Counted from the first letter of the stretch, positions 1 through 6,533 are shown. The stretch is DNA of 10,762 bases from Nitrosarchaeum sp. (GCA_009697485.1 SICY01000017.1:1-10762), one strand, 5' to 3'. Made by a program: numbers and translations. The notes: generated by a model from the letters alone, not told the origin.

Positions 1-105
1 ACATAATGTATACTTCGTTAAAACCAAGTTATGCATATTGTCTGTTAGGATAATTTTTCAAATTAAAAAAAATAAAATAGTCATTTCTGATTATTACTCA
101 GTGTT

Positions 106-129
106 ATTCTAATTTTATAGAATTAGAAT
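106..129. repeat. 9-bp perfect inverted repeat upstream of the TFB gene
   Basis: ATTCTAATT (106-114) and AATTAGAAT (121-129) are perfect reverse complements around a 6-nt loop. They lie about 85 nt before the TFB start. No T-run follows on either strand, so this is not an obvious terminator of an upstream gene. It could be an operator or chance AT-rich symmetry. The rest of 1-213 shows no gene. Two direct copies of TTAACCT (140-146 and 155-161) sit between the repeat and the gene, and a weak TATA-like AATAATAA lies at 181-188. Confidence 0.5.
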
Positions 130-213
130 GAGCGTTAGCTTAACCTACACCCAATTAACCTGCAGAAATTAGGTAAAATGAATAATAAGCTAATTATGTA
201 ATCTGGAACTATT

Positions 214-1125
214 ATGCTGAAAAGCACCGTAGTTTCTGGACCAAAATGTCCTTCATGTGGTGATAAAAAAATGGTAACAGATGAAACCACTGGCGAGTTG
301 TTTTGTGGAAGATGTGGTTTTGTAGTTTCAGATAAAATTTCAGAAACAGGAGCAGAATGGCGTTCTTTTGCAAATGATGATACAGACAGGACCAGAGTAG
401 GTGCTGGAACATCATTGACAATGCACGATATGGGATTATCAACAGTAATTGGCGCTGCCAACAAAGATTCTACTGGAAAACCACTTACATCATCAATGAA
501 GAGTTCAATTGAGAGATTAAGAACATGGGATAGCAGGACACAGGCACACTCTTCTGCAGATAGAAATCTAAGACAAGCACTAAATGAAATGGACAAATTA
601 AAAGACAAACTTGCACTAACAGATGCAGTAGTTGAAAAAGCTGCGTATATTTACCGAAAGGCTATGGAGAAAAAACTTGTAAGAGGTCGCTCTATTCAAG
701 GCCTAGTTGCAGCATGTCTTTATGCTTCATGTAGAAATACTGAAACACCTAGAACTTTGGATGATGTTGCCAATGGCATTAACATTAGAAGAAAAGATGT
801 TGCAAGATGCTATAGATTAATTTTTAGAGAACTGGAATTAAAAATGCCAGTAGTAGATCCTGTAAAAGGAGTATCAAGAATTGCAAGCATTGCAGAATTA
901 AGCGAAAAAAGCAAACGAAAAGCAGTTGTAATACTAGAACAGGCAAAAAAAATAGGGATGGTTGCAGGAAAAGATCCTATGGGAATAGCAGCAGCAGCAT
1001 TATACTTGGCATGTATTAGTACTGGTGAAGTAAAATCACAAAAAGAGATTTCAATTGCATCTGGAGTTACAGAGGTAACAATTAGAAACAGATGTGCAGG
1101 TTTGAGAAAAATGCTGCAAAACTAG
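214..1125 (+). CDS. tfb: Transcription initiation factor B (archaeal TFIIB homologue)
   Basis: This protein recruits RNA polymerase to TBP-bound promoters, reads the BRE and helps open DNA. The 303-residue product has the family's usual length and order. An N-terminal zinc ribbon has Cys12, Cys15, Cys31 and Cys34 (CPSC then CGRC). A B-reader/linker region follows, with SETGAEWRSF at about 43-52. Two cyclin-like repeats come next, each marked by an alanine-rich helix: GLVAACLYASC at 163-173 and GIAAAALYLAC at 257-267. The C-terminal KEISIASGVTEVTIRNR at 277-293 is the DNA-reading helix pair. ATG at 214 is chosen because it leaves a short tail before the first Cys; AATAATAA at 181-188 is a plausible but weak TATA box. 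Thaumarchaea usually carry several TFBs, so which paralogue this is cannot be told here. All key residues look intact. Confidence 0.97.
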   Translation: MLKSTVVSGPKCPSCGDKKMVTDETTGELFCGRCGFVVSDKISETGAEWRSFANDDTDRTRVGAGTSLTMHDMGLSTVIGAANKDSTGKPLTSSMKSSIERLRTWDSRTQAHSSADRNLRQALNEMDKLKDKLALTDAVVEKAAYIYRKAMEKKLVRGRSIQGLVAACLYASCRNTETPRTLDDVANGINIRRKDVARCYRLIFRELELKMPVVDPVKGVSRIASIAELSEKSKRKAVVILEQAKKIGMVAGKDPMGIAAAALYLACISTGEVKSQKEISIASGVTEVTIRNRCAGLRKMLQN

Positions 1126-1126
1126 T

Positions 1127-1435
1127 GTGAGAAAAATGCCAAACAATGAAAATGCATGGTCAGATTGGCTAGACTTTAATAAAGAAACGATTTCAAAAAT
1201 ACCACAATCTGCAGGGGTCTATATGATGCATGCATCTATGAAAATTTTATTCATCGGTGGTTCTGAAAATATCAAAACAAGTATTCAAGATAAAGAAAAA
1301 GATTCATGCATCTCAAAAGCTACAAGAGTAAGATATATGCAGACTGGATCTTACGAGCAAATCACAAATGATTTGATTAAAAATTATAAAGACAGGCATG
1401 AGGGAAAACGCCCTCAATGTATGGAAACATGTTAG
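1127..1435 (+). CDS. Small GIY-YIG-like protein, probably non-catalytic
   Basis: This 102-residue product starts 1 nt after the TFB stop, so the two genes are very likely co-transcribed. GVY at 30-32 and FIG at 42-44, ten residues apart, recall the paired GIY and YIG strands of the GIY-YIG nuclease fold. The conserved Arg a few residues after YIG is not evident: the sequence runs FIGGSENIKTSI. Nuclease activity is therefore doubtful and a scaffold or binding role is more likely. I recall similar short thaumarchaeal proteins under a DUF heading (possibly DUF7508) but cannot verify this. The start is ambiguous: GTG at 1127, or ATG at 1136 with the GTGAG at 1127-1131 acting as a weak Shine-Dalgarno. 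The protein ends RPQCMETC and looks complete. Confidence 0.75.
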   Translation: MRKMPNNENAWSDWLDFNKETISKIPQSAGVYMMHASMKILFIGGSENIKTSIQDKEKDSCISKATRVRYMQTGSYEQITNDLIKNYKDRHEGKRPQCMETC

Positions 1436-1540
1436 AAAATTAAATGTACTAGATAATTTTAAGAGTTTAAAAAATTATAGGATGAAATTTGAAGAATTAA
1501 TTTTCATAATTACATATTTTACTAGGAATTGCATCATGAA

Positions 1541-1933
1541 TCAAAAAGTTCCCAAAACAGATTTTTTGAGTGGCACAATAAGTTTAAGAATTTTAAAAGC
1601 AATTTTACTAAAATCTGCTTCTTTTTCAGAAGATACTAGTAAAACATCATCATTTGCCAAAGGAAAACTCATCACAATTACTTTATCTCTATAAGACATG
1701 GAAAAATGAACTTCACCAAACTCCTTATCAAATTCATGCCTCATACGAACTCTAAGTGCAAGTTCCATGAACATCATCTCATCTTGTTTTTGTGCTTCCA
1801 ATGATAGCAGCCCCTTTTTCATACCACCTGCAACAAGATGTCCACGACTATTGATAATTCGACAAGATCTCATATTAGGATCCAGATTTGTAATTTTTTG
1901 GCATATTTTTTCGAGTTCTTCAACATTAACCAT
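1541..1933 (-). CDS. DUF6659-like (roadblock-like) small protein, copy 1
   Basis: The 130-residue soluble protein has no catalytic motif. The central block RIINSRGHLVAGGMKKGL (about 25-42), then RHEFDKEFGEVHF, the strand RDKVIVMSFPLANDDVLLVSS and a C-terminal amphipathic helix give an alpha/beta pattern like roadblock/LC7 or profilin-like domains. It is clearly homologous to the protein at 6123-6503, sharing [LI]AGG.K.GL, a R.E[FY]D...G block and RDK..V.SFP. I assign both to the thaumarchaeal family I recall as DUF6659; the family number is from memory. Roadblock-like domains often mediate dimerisation with small GTPases or two-component proteins, but no such partner is adjacent. The gene is divergent from phaE across 53 bp. 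ATG 1933 lies 27 nt from the shared TATA-like element, fitting a leaderless transcript. Confidence 0.8.
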   Translation of the reverse strand: MVNVEELEKICQKITNLDPNMRSCRIINSRGHLVAGGMKKGLLSLEAQKQDEMMFMELALRVRMRHEFDKEFGEVHFSMSYRDKVIVMSFPLANDDVLLVSSEKEADFSKIAFKILKLIVPLKKSVLGTF

Positions 1934-1954
1934 TTGTCTAATTAAACACGCGAT

Positions 1955-1963
1955 CTATTTATT
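1955..1963. promoter_or_regulatory. Shared TATA-like element between the DUF6659-like gene and phaE
   Basis: TATTTATT on + (AATAAATA on -) at 1956-1963 is centred at about 1959.5. The divergent starts are ATG 1933 (-) and GTG 1987 (+), so the element is 26-28 nt from both, the archaeal TATA-to-TSS distance for leaderless mRNAs. No second TATA-like element at a suitable distance is visible in the 53-bp gap. Confidence 0.65.
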
Positions 1964-1986
1964 GAGATCTGAAGTAATAGTAAGCC

Positions 1987-2583
1987 GTGGAATCACAATC
2001 TCCAAAAGACATTACAGACTATTACAAACATCTTTCTTTGTTCTGGACAGATATTATCCACCTAATGGCAAGCAAGCCACAGGCATTGACCTCAATAGGC
2101 CCTATGCGCGCATTTGCTTCAAATTCAAAGAAAATCTCAACAGAGTTAATTCAGATTAATGAAAATTTAATGGAGTTTAACAAATTTGTAACAGAATACT
2201 ATAAGCAACTATCAGAAACTTGGAGCGAAGCACAAAAAAAAGTCAATATGAAAGCACCAGATGTTCCACATGATACAGAACAAATGGAGTCGTTTAAGAG
2301 AATATGGATAGATATTTTTGATAATGATTATACAGAATTATTTGATTCAGAAAAGTTTGGAGAAAATTATGGAAAGCTAGTCTCAAAAGAGCTTGAACTT
2401 ACAAAACATTGGAATAATATTTCAAATGTAATTTTACAGTCAGCAAACTTACCAAGCAAAGAAGAAATTGATGAAGTGTATAAAGAAATACATGCTCTTA
2501 AAAAAAGAGTGACAAAATTAGAAATTGAATTAAAAAAGAAAAGAGATGCAAAAAGTGAGGGCAATATAAAAAATGAAAAATGA
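1987..2583 (+). CDS. phaE: Class III PHA synthase subunit PhaE
   Basis: PhaE is the non-catalytic partner that activates and stabilises class III PHA synthase PhaC at the granule surface. The 198-residue product is mostly helical. Its C-terminal block, NLPSKEEIDEVYKEIHALKK at about 154-173 followed by a charged coiled coil to about 186, matches the PhaE signature (a Leu-Pro-[ST]-[KR] turn, then a helix with L-K-[RK]-[RK]-V). It is shorter than bacterial PhaE (around 350 residues), as is usual in archaea. The start is GTG 1987, the first possible codon after an in-frame TAA at 1981-1983. The next Met (residue 27) would remove an N-terminal helix. The 3' end overlaps phaC by 11 nt, implying translational coupling. 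Confidence 0.9.
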   Translation: MESQSPKDITDYYKHLSLFWTDIIHLMASKPQALTSIGPMRAFASNSKKISTELIQINENLMEFNKFVTEYYKQLSETWSEAQKKVNMKAPDVPHDTEQMESFKRIWIDIFDNDYTELFDSEKFGENYGKLVSKELELTKHWNNISNVILQSANLPSKEEIDEVYKEIHALKKRVTKLEIELKKKRDAKSEGNIKNEK

Positions 2584-3637
2584 ATCAAAATTTGACCCTA
2601 AGCTCATAGAGGAGATGATAAAATTTGGTAAAAATATTATTGATGCACCTAAATTAGTTTCAGCTCCAGACGAAATTAGTCTAGAGGTAACCCCACACGA
2701 TGTGGTACAGGAGATAGACAAAACAAGATTATTACATTACAGATCACTTACAGAAAAACAATACAAGACACCATTATTGATTTCCTATGCATTAATTAAC
2801 AGATATCATATTTTGGATATACAACCAGAAAAAAGTTGGGTTAGAAATTTACTACTGCAGGGATTTGATATATACATGCTAGATTGGGGATCTCCAACAA
2901 GTATGGACAAATATTTGGATTTTGATGATTATGTTAATGGATATTTAGATAGTAGTGTGGAATTTATCAAAGATGAAGCATCTACAGAAAAAATATCATT
3001 GCAAGGATATTGTACTGGAGCTACAATAGCAACAGCATACATAACACTACATCCAGAAAGTGTGAAAAACTATATTGCAACAGCACCCGTAATTGATGGG
3101 TGGCGAGATACTACAGTAATTAGTAATCTGGCCAAACACATGGACGTAGATAAAATGGTGGAAATTATAGGAAACATGCCTCCTGAATTCATGTATTACT
3201 GCTTTTCAGTACTAAAACCATTTGAGCAAGGAATTGAAAAATACGTAAATTTTTTCAAAAATATCGAGAATAAAAAATTTGTAGATAATTTCCTAAGAGT
3301 AGAAAAATGGCTAGGAGATACACCGCCAATACCAGGTGCACTTTTCAGACAATGGATCAAAGACATCTATCAAGACAACTTGCTAATTCAAAATAAAATG
3401 TATGTTGGCGGAAGCCACATAGATTTGAAAAAAATAGATATGCCATTATTTACACAAATTGCAGTAGGAGATCATTTGGTATCACCAGAATGCAGCATGC
3501 CTCTTCATTATGCAGTTGGAAGTGAAGATAAAACATTAAAGATGTATCCAACAGGCCACGTAGGCATGATTGCTAGCTCATTATCTCAAAACAAAGTACT
3601 CCCAGAGTTAGGGAAATGGCTTGCAGAAAGATCATAA
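2573..3637 (+). CDS. phaC: Class III PHA synthase catalytic subunit PhaC
   Basis: This enzyme polymerises (R)-3-hydroxyacyl-CoA into polyhydroxyalkanoate. The 354-residue alpha/beta-hydrolase-fold protein has class III length. The catalytic triad is visible: nucleophile Cys147 in the lipase-like box GYCTG (145-149), Asp300 in VGDHLVSP, and His329 in YPTGHVGM. Spacing is close to that of the Allochromatium enzyme (Cys149, Asp302, His331). Also conserved are YMLDWGSP (101-108) and a WxGDTPPIPG-type block (246-255). ATG 2573 lies inside the end of phaE; a weak Shine-Dalgarno (GTGAGG, 2555-2560) is 12 nt upstream. Ser of the usual lipase box is replaced by Cys, as in all true PHA synthases. Genes for the monomer-supplying thiolase and reductase are not in this window. 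Confidence 0.95.
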   Translation: MKNESKFDPKLIEEMIKFGKNIIDAPKLVSAPDEISLEVTPHDVVQEIDKTRLLHYRSLTEKQYKTPLLISYALINRYHILDIQPEKSWVRNLLLQGFDIYMLDWGSPTSMDKYLDFDDYVNGYLDSSVEFIKDEASTEKISLQGYCTGATIATAYITLHPESVKNYIATAPVIDGWRDTTVISNLAKHMDVDKMVEIIGNMPPEFMYYCFSVLKPFEQGIEKYVNFFKNIENKKFVDNFLRVEKWLGDTPPIPGALFRQWIKDIYQDNLLIQNKMYVGGSHIDLKKIDMPLFTQIAVGDHLVSPECSMPLHYAVGSEDKTLKMYPTGHVGMIASSLSQNKVLPELGKWLAERS

Positions 3638-3664
3638 AATAAAAAAATAAAAAATAAAATTTTG
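3638..3664 (-). terminator. T-tract terminator after the phasin-like gene
   Basis: Read on the minus strand, sequence just past the phasin stop (3668) is almost pure T with single A interruptions, including runs of six and seven T. That is typical of archaeal intrinsic termination without a required hairpin. It fills the gap between the convergent phaC and phasin genes. On the + strand the same stretch is A-rich, so phaC must terminate elsewhere, probably within the opposing gene. Confidence 0.65.
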
Positions 3665-3667
3665 CCA

Positions 3668-4093
3668 CTAGTTGTTCTTTGTGGTGAATGCCGAGATCCA
3701 GGACTGTAGAATATTTCTGTTTAGATCAGCAAATGATTTTGCGTTGTCATTGAATGTTTTGATGTTTTGTTGTGTTGCATCAATTGTTGCAAGTGTTATT
3801 TGGTTCTGTATTGAAGCTGCTTTAACAAATTCTTCCGTAGTATCATGAATTACTTTGAGGGTTGTTTGTGGAATGTTAGTTGCAATGCCTACTTTCTTTG
3901 CATATTCTTTTTGTAGTGTGATTGTAGAATCAACAATATTTTCATATGCTTGTAGGTATTCTTGCTGAACGTTAGTAATTGACTGATGATACTGTGGTAC
4001 TGAATGTCTAATACCAGAAAATATCTTGTCTACGTTTTCCTGATAAACTGAAAACATATCTTTAGTTTCTGGTGTCTGTTCGTTTGTACTCAT
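3668..4093 (-). CDS. Phasin-like granule-associated protein
   Basis: The 141-residue protein is predicted almost entirely helical and amphipathic. It lacks Cys, has no signal peptide, and is rich in Gln, Asn, Thr and Ala (for example ATIDATQQNIKTFNDNAKSF near 104-123), as in phasins that coat PHA granules. The family assignment rests mainly on this composition and on its place beside phaEC; no motif proves it. Its ATG overlaps the stop of the upstream AbrB-phasin gene in an ATGA arrangement. It has the strongest Shine-Dalgarno I found in the window, AAGGAGGTGA at 4098-4107, suggesting high translation as expected for a structural granule protein. Confidence 0.78.
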   Translation of the reverse strand: MSTNEQTPETKDMFSVYQENVDKIFSGIRHSVPQYHQSITNVQQEYLQAYENIVDSTITLQKEYAKKVGIATNIPQTTLKVIHDTTEEFVKAASIQNQITLATIDATQQNIKTFNDNAKSFADLNRNILQSWISAFTTKNN

Positions 4094-4515
4094 TGTTTCA
4101 CCTCCTTATTTTTTGATTTTTTTGCGATTGGAAGTACTATAACTTGAACCAAGTCGCCTTCTCCTAATCCAAGTGCATTACGTTCTGCCTCTGGAATAGA
4201 AATTCTGCCATTACTACTAACAGTTGTTTTGTAAGCACCCCAATTCATAAAAGATGGGAGCATTTGACCAATCTGAAACATTGTTTCCATGCTTTTGTTT
4301 TGCATAGAAGACATATTCTTTATTAAATCAGATTGAGCATTTCTTGTACTATCAGATACTTCTCTCAGAGTTTCTAAAGGATTGAATGTTTGAGTATTTT
4401 GGTTTATCATTAATAAGCCAAAGTTTTTCATAAATTCAGCTTGTGCGCGACCATTTTTTTGAATCCAATCTTTGAACATCTCTGAAGGATTAAATTGGTT
4501 ATAATTACCGCTCAT
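4090..4515 (-). CDS. AbrB-domain protein with phasin-like N-terminus (PhaR-like)
   Basis: Of 141 residues, about 1-90 are helical and Gln/Asn/Met-rich (including EFMKNFGLLM and QIGQMLPSFMNWG), resembling phasin regions of PHA proteins. Residues about 94-132 form a SpoVT/AbrB swapped-hairpin DNA-binding domain: YKTTVSSNGRISIPEAER, then LGLGEGDLVQV. A Lys-rich tail follows. In Haloferax mediterranei, an AbrB-type protein PhaR is co-transcribed with the phasin gene, binds granules and represses the phaRP promoter (recalled from the literature). The present gene also precedes a phasin gene, with a 4-nt overlap, so an autoregulatory granule sensor is a reasonable inference. Alternatively the AbrB domain may only mediate oligomerisation. 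ATG 4515 is supported by a TATA box 27 nt upstream. Confidence 0.82.
   Translation of the reverse strand: MSGNYNQFNPSEMFKDWIQKNGRAQAEFMKNFGLLMINQNTQTFNPLETLREVSDSTRNAQSDLIKNMSSMQNKSMETMFQIGQMLPSFMNWGAYKTTVSSNGRISIPEAERNALGLGEGDLVQVIVLPIAKKSKNKEVKQ
4098..4107 (-). promoter_or_regulatory. Strong Shine-Dalgarno site for the phasin-like gene
   Basis: AAGGAGGTGA on the minus strand ends 4 nt before ATG 4093 and lies within the last codons of the upstream AbrB-phasin gene. It is a full match to the usual archaeal 16S 3' end. Several first-of-transcript genes in this window look leaderless, so this marks an internal operon gene. Confidence 0.85.
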
Positions 4516-4538
4516 TGGTAATAGTAGGAACTAAGTGG

Positions 4539-4546
4539 TATATAAG
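4539..4546 (-). promoter_or_regulatory. TATA box of the AbrB-phasin/phasin operon
   Basis: CTTATATA (minus strand), centred about 27 nt from ATG 4515, fits a leaderless transcript. It lies in the 36-nt gap after the alpha/beta hydrolase, giving the granule-protein pair its own promoter. Confidence 0.7.
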
Positions 4547-4551
4547 TAAAG

Positions 4552-5346
4552 CTAGCGACATGAAAGAAATTCTAAAACTATAGATGAAAAGGTTTCAGGA
4601 TCTTGTACATATGGAGTATGACCACATCCATCCATTCTATAAAACCGGCAATCTTTGATAGAAGATGCAAAACTTTCTGCATGCTGGATTGGGATCACTG
4701 GATCCTTAGAGCCCCAAATTATCAAAGTAGGACTAAGAATGGTATGTAGTTTAGTTGTAATGACTTCTGAATTTTTCAATCCCAAAACTGTAGACATGAA
4801 GGCCAATTTTGCATTTGGTAATTGCATTCGTTCAACAAATCCACGAACAATTCTATCATCAACTTGATTGCCAGAAGATTCCATCATTTCAAATGCATTT
4901 TTAGCACTTTGTTCATTTGGATACAATGCAGCCATTATGTAAGCATCTAATGCGGGGGTAGATTTCTTCATTACGCCTGAAGGAGACACAAGAATTAATT
5001 TTTCTATGTTATTGGGATGTGCAGATGCATATTCTGCAGCTATTTGACCACCTAAAGAAGAGCCAATTACATTTGGACGTTTAATTCCTAGAGCGTCAAA
5101 AAATTTTCCAAGAAATGTTGAAAAGAAATCAGGAGTATAATCAACAACGGGTTTATCACTGTAACCAAATCCAATCAAATCAGGGACTATCACATGATAA
5201 TGCTTTACAAAATTAGGAATCACATTATTCCATCGTTCTGCAGACGCACCCAATCCATGAACTAGCACTAGAATATTTTTAGAGTCTCCAGACTCTAGAT
5301 AACGAATTTTATTGCCATCCACTTGAATAAAATTTTCTTGCACCAT
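4552..5346 (-). CDS. Alpha/beta hydrolase, candidate PHA depolymerase
   Basis: The 264-residue serine hydrolase has all core elements: oxyanion-hole motif HGLGAS (30-35), nucleophile elbow GSSLGG with Ser97 (95-100), acid Asp215 in WGSKDP and catalytic His243 in GCGHTPYVQDP. PDLIGFGYSDKP (55-66) is typical of the MhpC/BphD-like esterase and C-C hydrolase group. No signal peptide is present, so it is cytosolic. It lies directly upstream of the granule-protein operon on the same strand, which makes intracellular PHA depolymerase or oligomer hydrolase a reasonable guess. Sequence alone cannot separate this from a general esterase. ATG 5346 has no convincing TATA box; AACTTAAC at 5369-5376 is a weak candidate. 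Confidence 0.85.
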   Translation of the reverse strand: MVQENFIQVDGNKIRYLESGDSKNILVLVHGLGASAERWNNVIPNFVKHYHVIVPDLIGFGYSDKPVVDYTPDFFSTFLGKFFDALGIKRPNVIGSSLGGQIAAEYASAHPNNIEKLILVSPSGVMKKSTPALDAYIMAALYPNEQSAKNAFEMMESSGNQVDDRIVRGFVERMQLPNAKLAFMSTVLGLKNSEVITTKLHTILSPTLIIWGSKDPVIPIQHAESFASSIKDCRFYRMDGCGHTPYVQDPETFSSIVLEFLSCR

Positions 5347-5451
5347 TTTAGCGTCAATTATTTAGCTAGTTAAGTTTAGTTACTATTATCGATCAGTTGT
5401 TTTTATTACTTTTCTAAATTTTCACGCATGTGACAAGAGAGATCATGTTTT

Positions 5452-5463
5452 TTTAGATCTAAA
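5452..5463. repeat. 12-bp perfect palindrome between msrA and the hydrolase
   Basis: TTTAGATCTAAA is a perfect palindrome within the 177-bp gene-free gap 5347-5523. The gap also holds a minus-strand T-run (5485-5490) that may help terminate msrA. No coding sequence was found in the gap. Confidence 0.4.
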
Positions 5464-5523
5464 TAGAAAACAGATGAAATAGATAAAAAAGGCAGTAGAA
5501 TTCCAGGCTATGGTAAAACGATT

Positions 5524-5979
5524 TTAAGATAGTCCGTGTTTCTGAAAATATTTTTGGTGATATTCTTCAGCTTTGAAAAATTCAGGAGCTGGAACAATTT
5601 CAGTCACAACATGTTTCTGAAATTTTCCTGATTTTTCTAGTTCTTCTTTGGATTTTTGTGCAATTTTTTTTTGTTCTTCATCATGAAAAAATATTGCAGA
5701 GCGGTATTGATTCCCAACGTCAGGTCCTTGTCGATTTAGCGATGTAGGATCATGATTACTCCAAAATACTTTGAGTAATTCATCATAAGAGATCTCATTT
5801 GGGTCATATTCTACTTGTACTGCTTCGGCATGACCAGTTGCATCAGTGCAGACTTCTTCATAAGTTGGATGTGCCAATTTACCTCCAATGTAGCCTACTT
5901 GGGTTGATTTCACGCCTTTGGTTTTACGAAGCAAGTCTTCAACATGCCAAAAACATCCTGCACCAAATGTTGCTTTCAT
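5524..5979 (-). CDS. msrA: Peptide methionine (S)-sulfoxide reductase MsrA
   Basis: MsrA reduces S-methionine sulfoxide in proteins and free Met, repairing oxidative damage in the cytosol. The 151-residue product has the GCFW active site with Cys9 (GAGCFW, 6-11). It also has VGYIGG (28-33), the signature HPTYEEVCTDATGHAEAVQV (37-56), an FW..HDPT motif (72-78), and GNQYRSAIF with QYRS near residue 92. The only other Cys is Cys44. There is no C-terminal resolving Cys pair, so recycling would use Cys44 directly or an external thiol or thioredoxin. No msrB is adjacent. ATG 5979 is supported by a TATA-like box (6001-6008) about 26 nt upstream. Confidence 0.96.
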   Translation of the reverse strand: MKATFGAGCFWHVEDLLRKTKGVKSTQVGYIGGKLAHPTYEEVCTDATGHAEAVQVEYDPNEISYDELLKVFWSNHDPTSLNRQGPDVGNQYRSAIFFHDEEQKKIAQKSKEELEKSGKFQKHVVTEIVPAPEFFKAEEYHQKYFQKHGLS

Positions 5980-6000
5980 GATTTTAATAATATTTTATCA

Positions 6001-6008
6001 AATTAAAA
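6001..6008 (-). promoter_or_regulatory. TATA-like box of msrA
   Basis: TTTTAATT (minus strand), centred about 26 nt from ATG 5979, is consistent with a leaderless msrA mRNA. Confidence 0.5.
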
Positions 6009-6049
6009 CTATTTGATCAATAGTAATAAGATATTAAAGATTGTTTTCC

Positions 6050-6065
6050 AATTAACTAGTTAATT
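6050..6065. repeat. 16-bp perfect palindrome upstream of msrA
   Basis: AATTAACTAGTTAATT is a perfect 16-bp palindrome, 71-86 nt upstream of the msrA start. A shorter palindrome TTGATCAA lies at 6013-6020. Both are in the gap between msrA and the upstream DUF6659-like gene (5980-6122), which shows no coding sequence. It could be an operator for a dimeric regulator or a hairpin at the end of the upstream transcript. Confidence 0.5.
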
Positions 6066-6122
6066 TCAATAATTTGTTCTTCAATTAGATATTTTAAAGA
6101 ATTTGCCAGATAGTGAGTAATT

Positions 6123-6503
6123 CTAAATAACGTTGGTAAAAATTTTAACTACCTTCTTAGCCAAATTTTCAATATTAGCAGAAGGCTCTGCAGAGATCAA
6201 AAGAAGAATTTGTGTAATTGGAAATGGGAAACTCACCAGTACTGCCTTGTCTCGTCTTGCTGCAAGATAATTAATTGGACCCAAGCTTTCATCGTATTCT
6301 TTTCTAATAGAAGCTTTTGATACAAATTCCAAAAATGAATGCAATCTAGTTTCATCTCCCTCATGAGGTACAAGCCCTTCTTTAAAACCACCAGCTATTA
6401 ACTTTCCATCTTTATCTACAATTCCTGCAAATCTAATTTCAGATTCTTTGAGAATCTGTGAACATTTTTCATTGTAAAGGGCGGTGTTATTTTGAGTAGA
6501 CAA
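6123..6503 (-). CDS. DUF6659-like (roadblock-like) small protein, copy 2
   Basis: This 126-residue paralogue of the protein at 1541-1933 has the same order: FAGIVDKDGKLIAGGFKEGL (25-44), IRKEYDESLGPINYLAARRDKAVLVSFP in the middle, a strand QILLLISAEP and a C-terminal helix. It is soluble, with no membrane or signal segment, and of unknown function. The start is TTG 6503. An in-frame stop lies 7 codons upstream and the only nearby ATG (6520) is out of frame. A TATA-like TTTTATTT (6526-6533) centred 26-27 nt upstream supports a leaderless TTG start. Confidence 0.8.
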   Translation of the reverse strand: MSTQNNTALYNEKCSQILKESEIRFAGIVDKDGKLIAGGFKEGLVPHEGDETRLHSFLEFVSKASIRKEYDESLGPINYLAARRDKAVLVSFPFPITQILLLISAEPSANIENLAKKVVKIFTNVI

Positions 6504-6525
6504 CGGAGTACAGTCAACATATCAA

Positions 6526-6533
6526 AAATAAAA
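6526..6533 (-). promoter_or_regulatory. TATA-like box deciding the TTG start of the second DUF6659-like gene
   Basis: TTTTATTT on the minus strand is centred 26-27 nt from TTG 6503, the spacing seen for other genes in this window. It would place transcription start at the TTG. Confidence 0.45.

Noticed and set aside
135..608. 157-residue minus-strand ORF
   Set aside because: It lies antisense to the 5' half of the well-supported TFB gene and has no recognisable domain.
1398..1694. 98-residue plus-strand ORF
   Set aside because: It overlaps the end of the GIY-YIG-like gene and is antisense to the DUF6659-like gene; composition is not protein-like.
5425..5436. TCAC-N4-GTGA inverted arms in the msrA-hydrolase gap
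   Set aside because: Arms are only 4 bp and not near a promoter element; likely chance.
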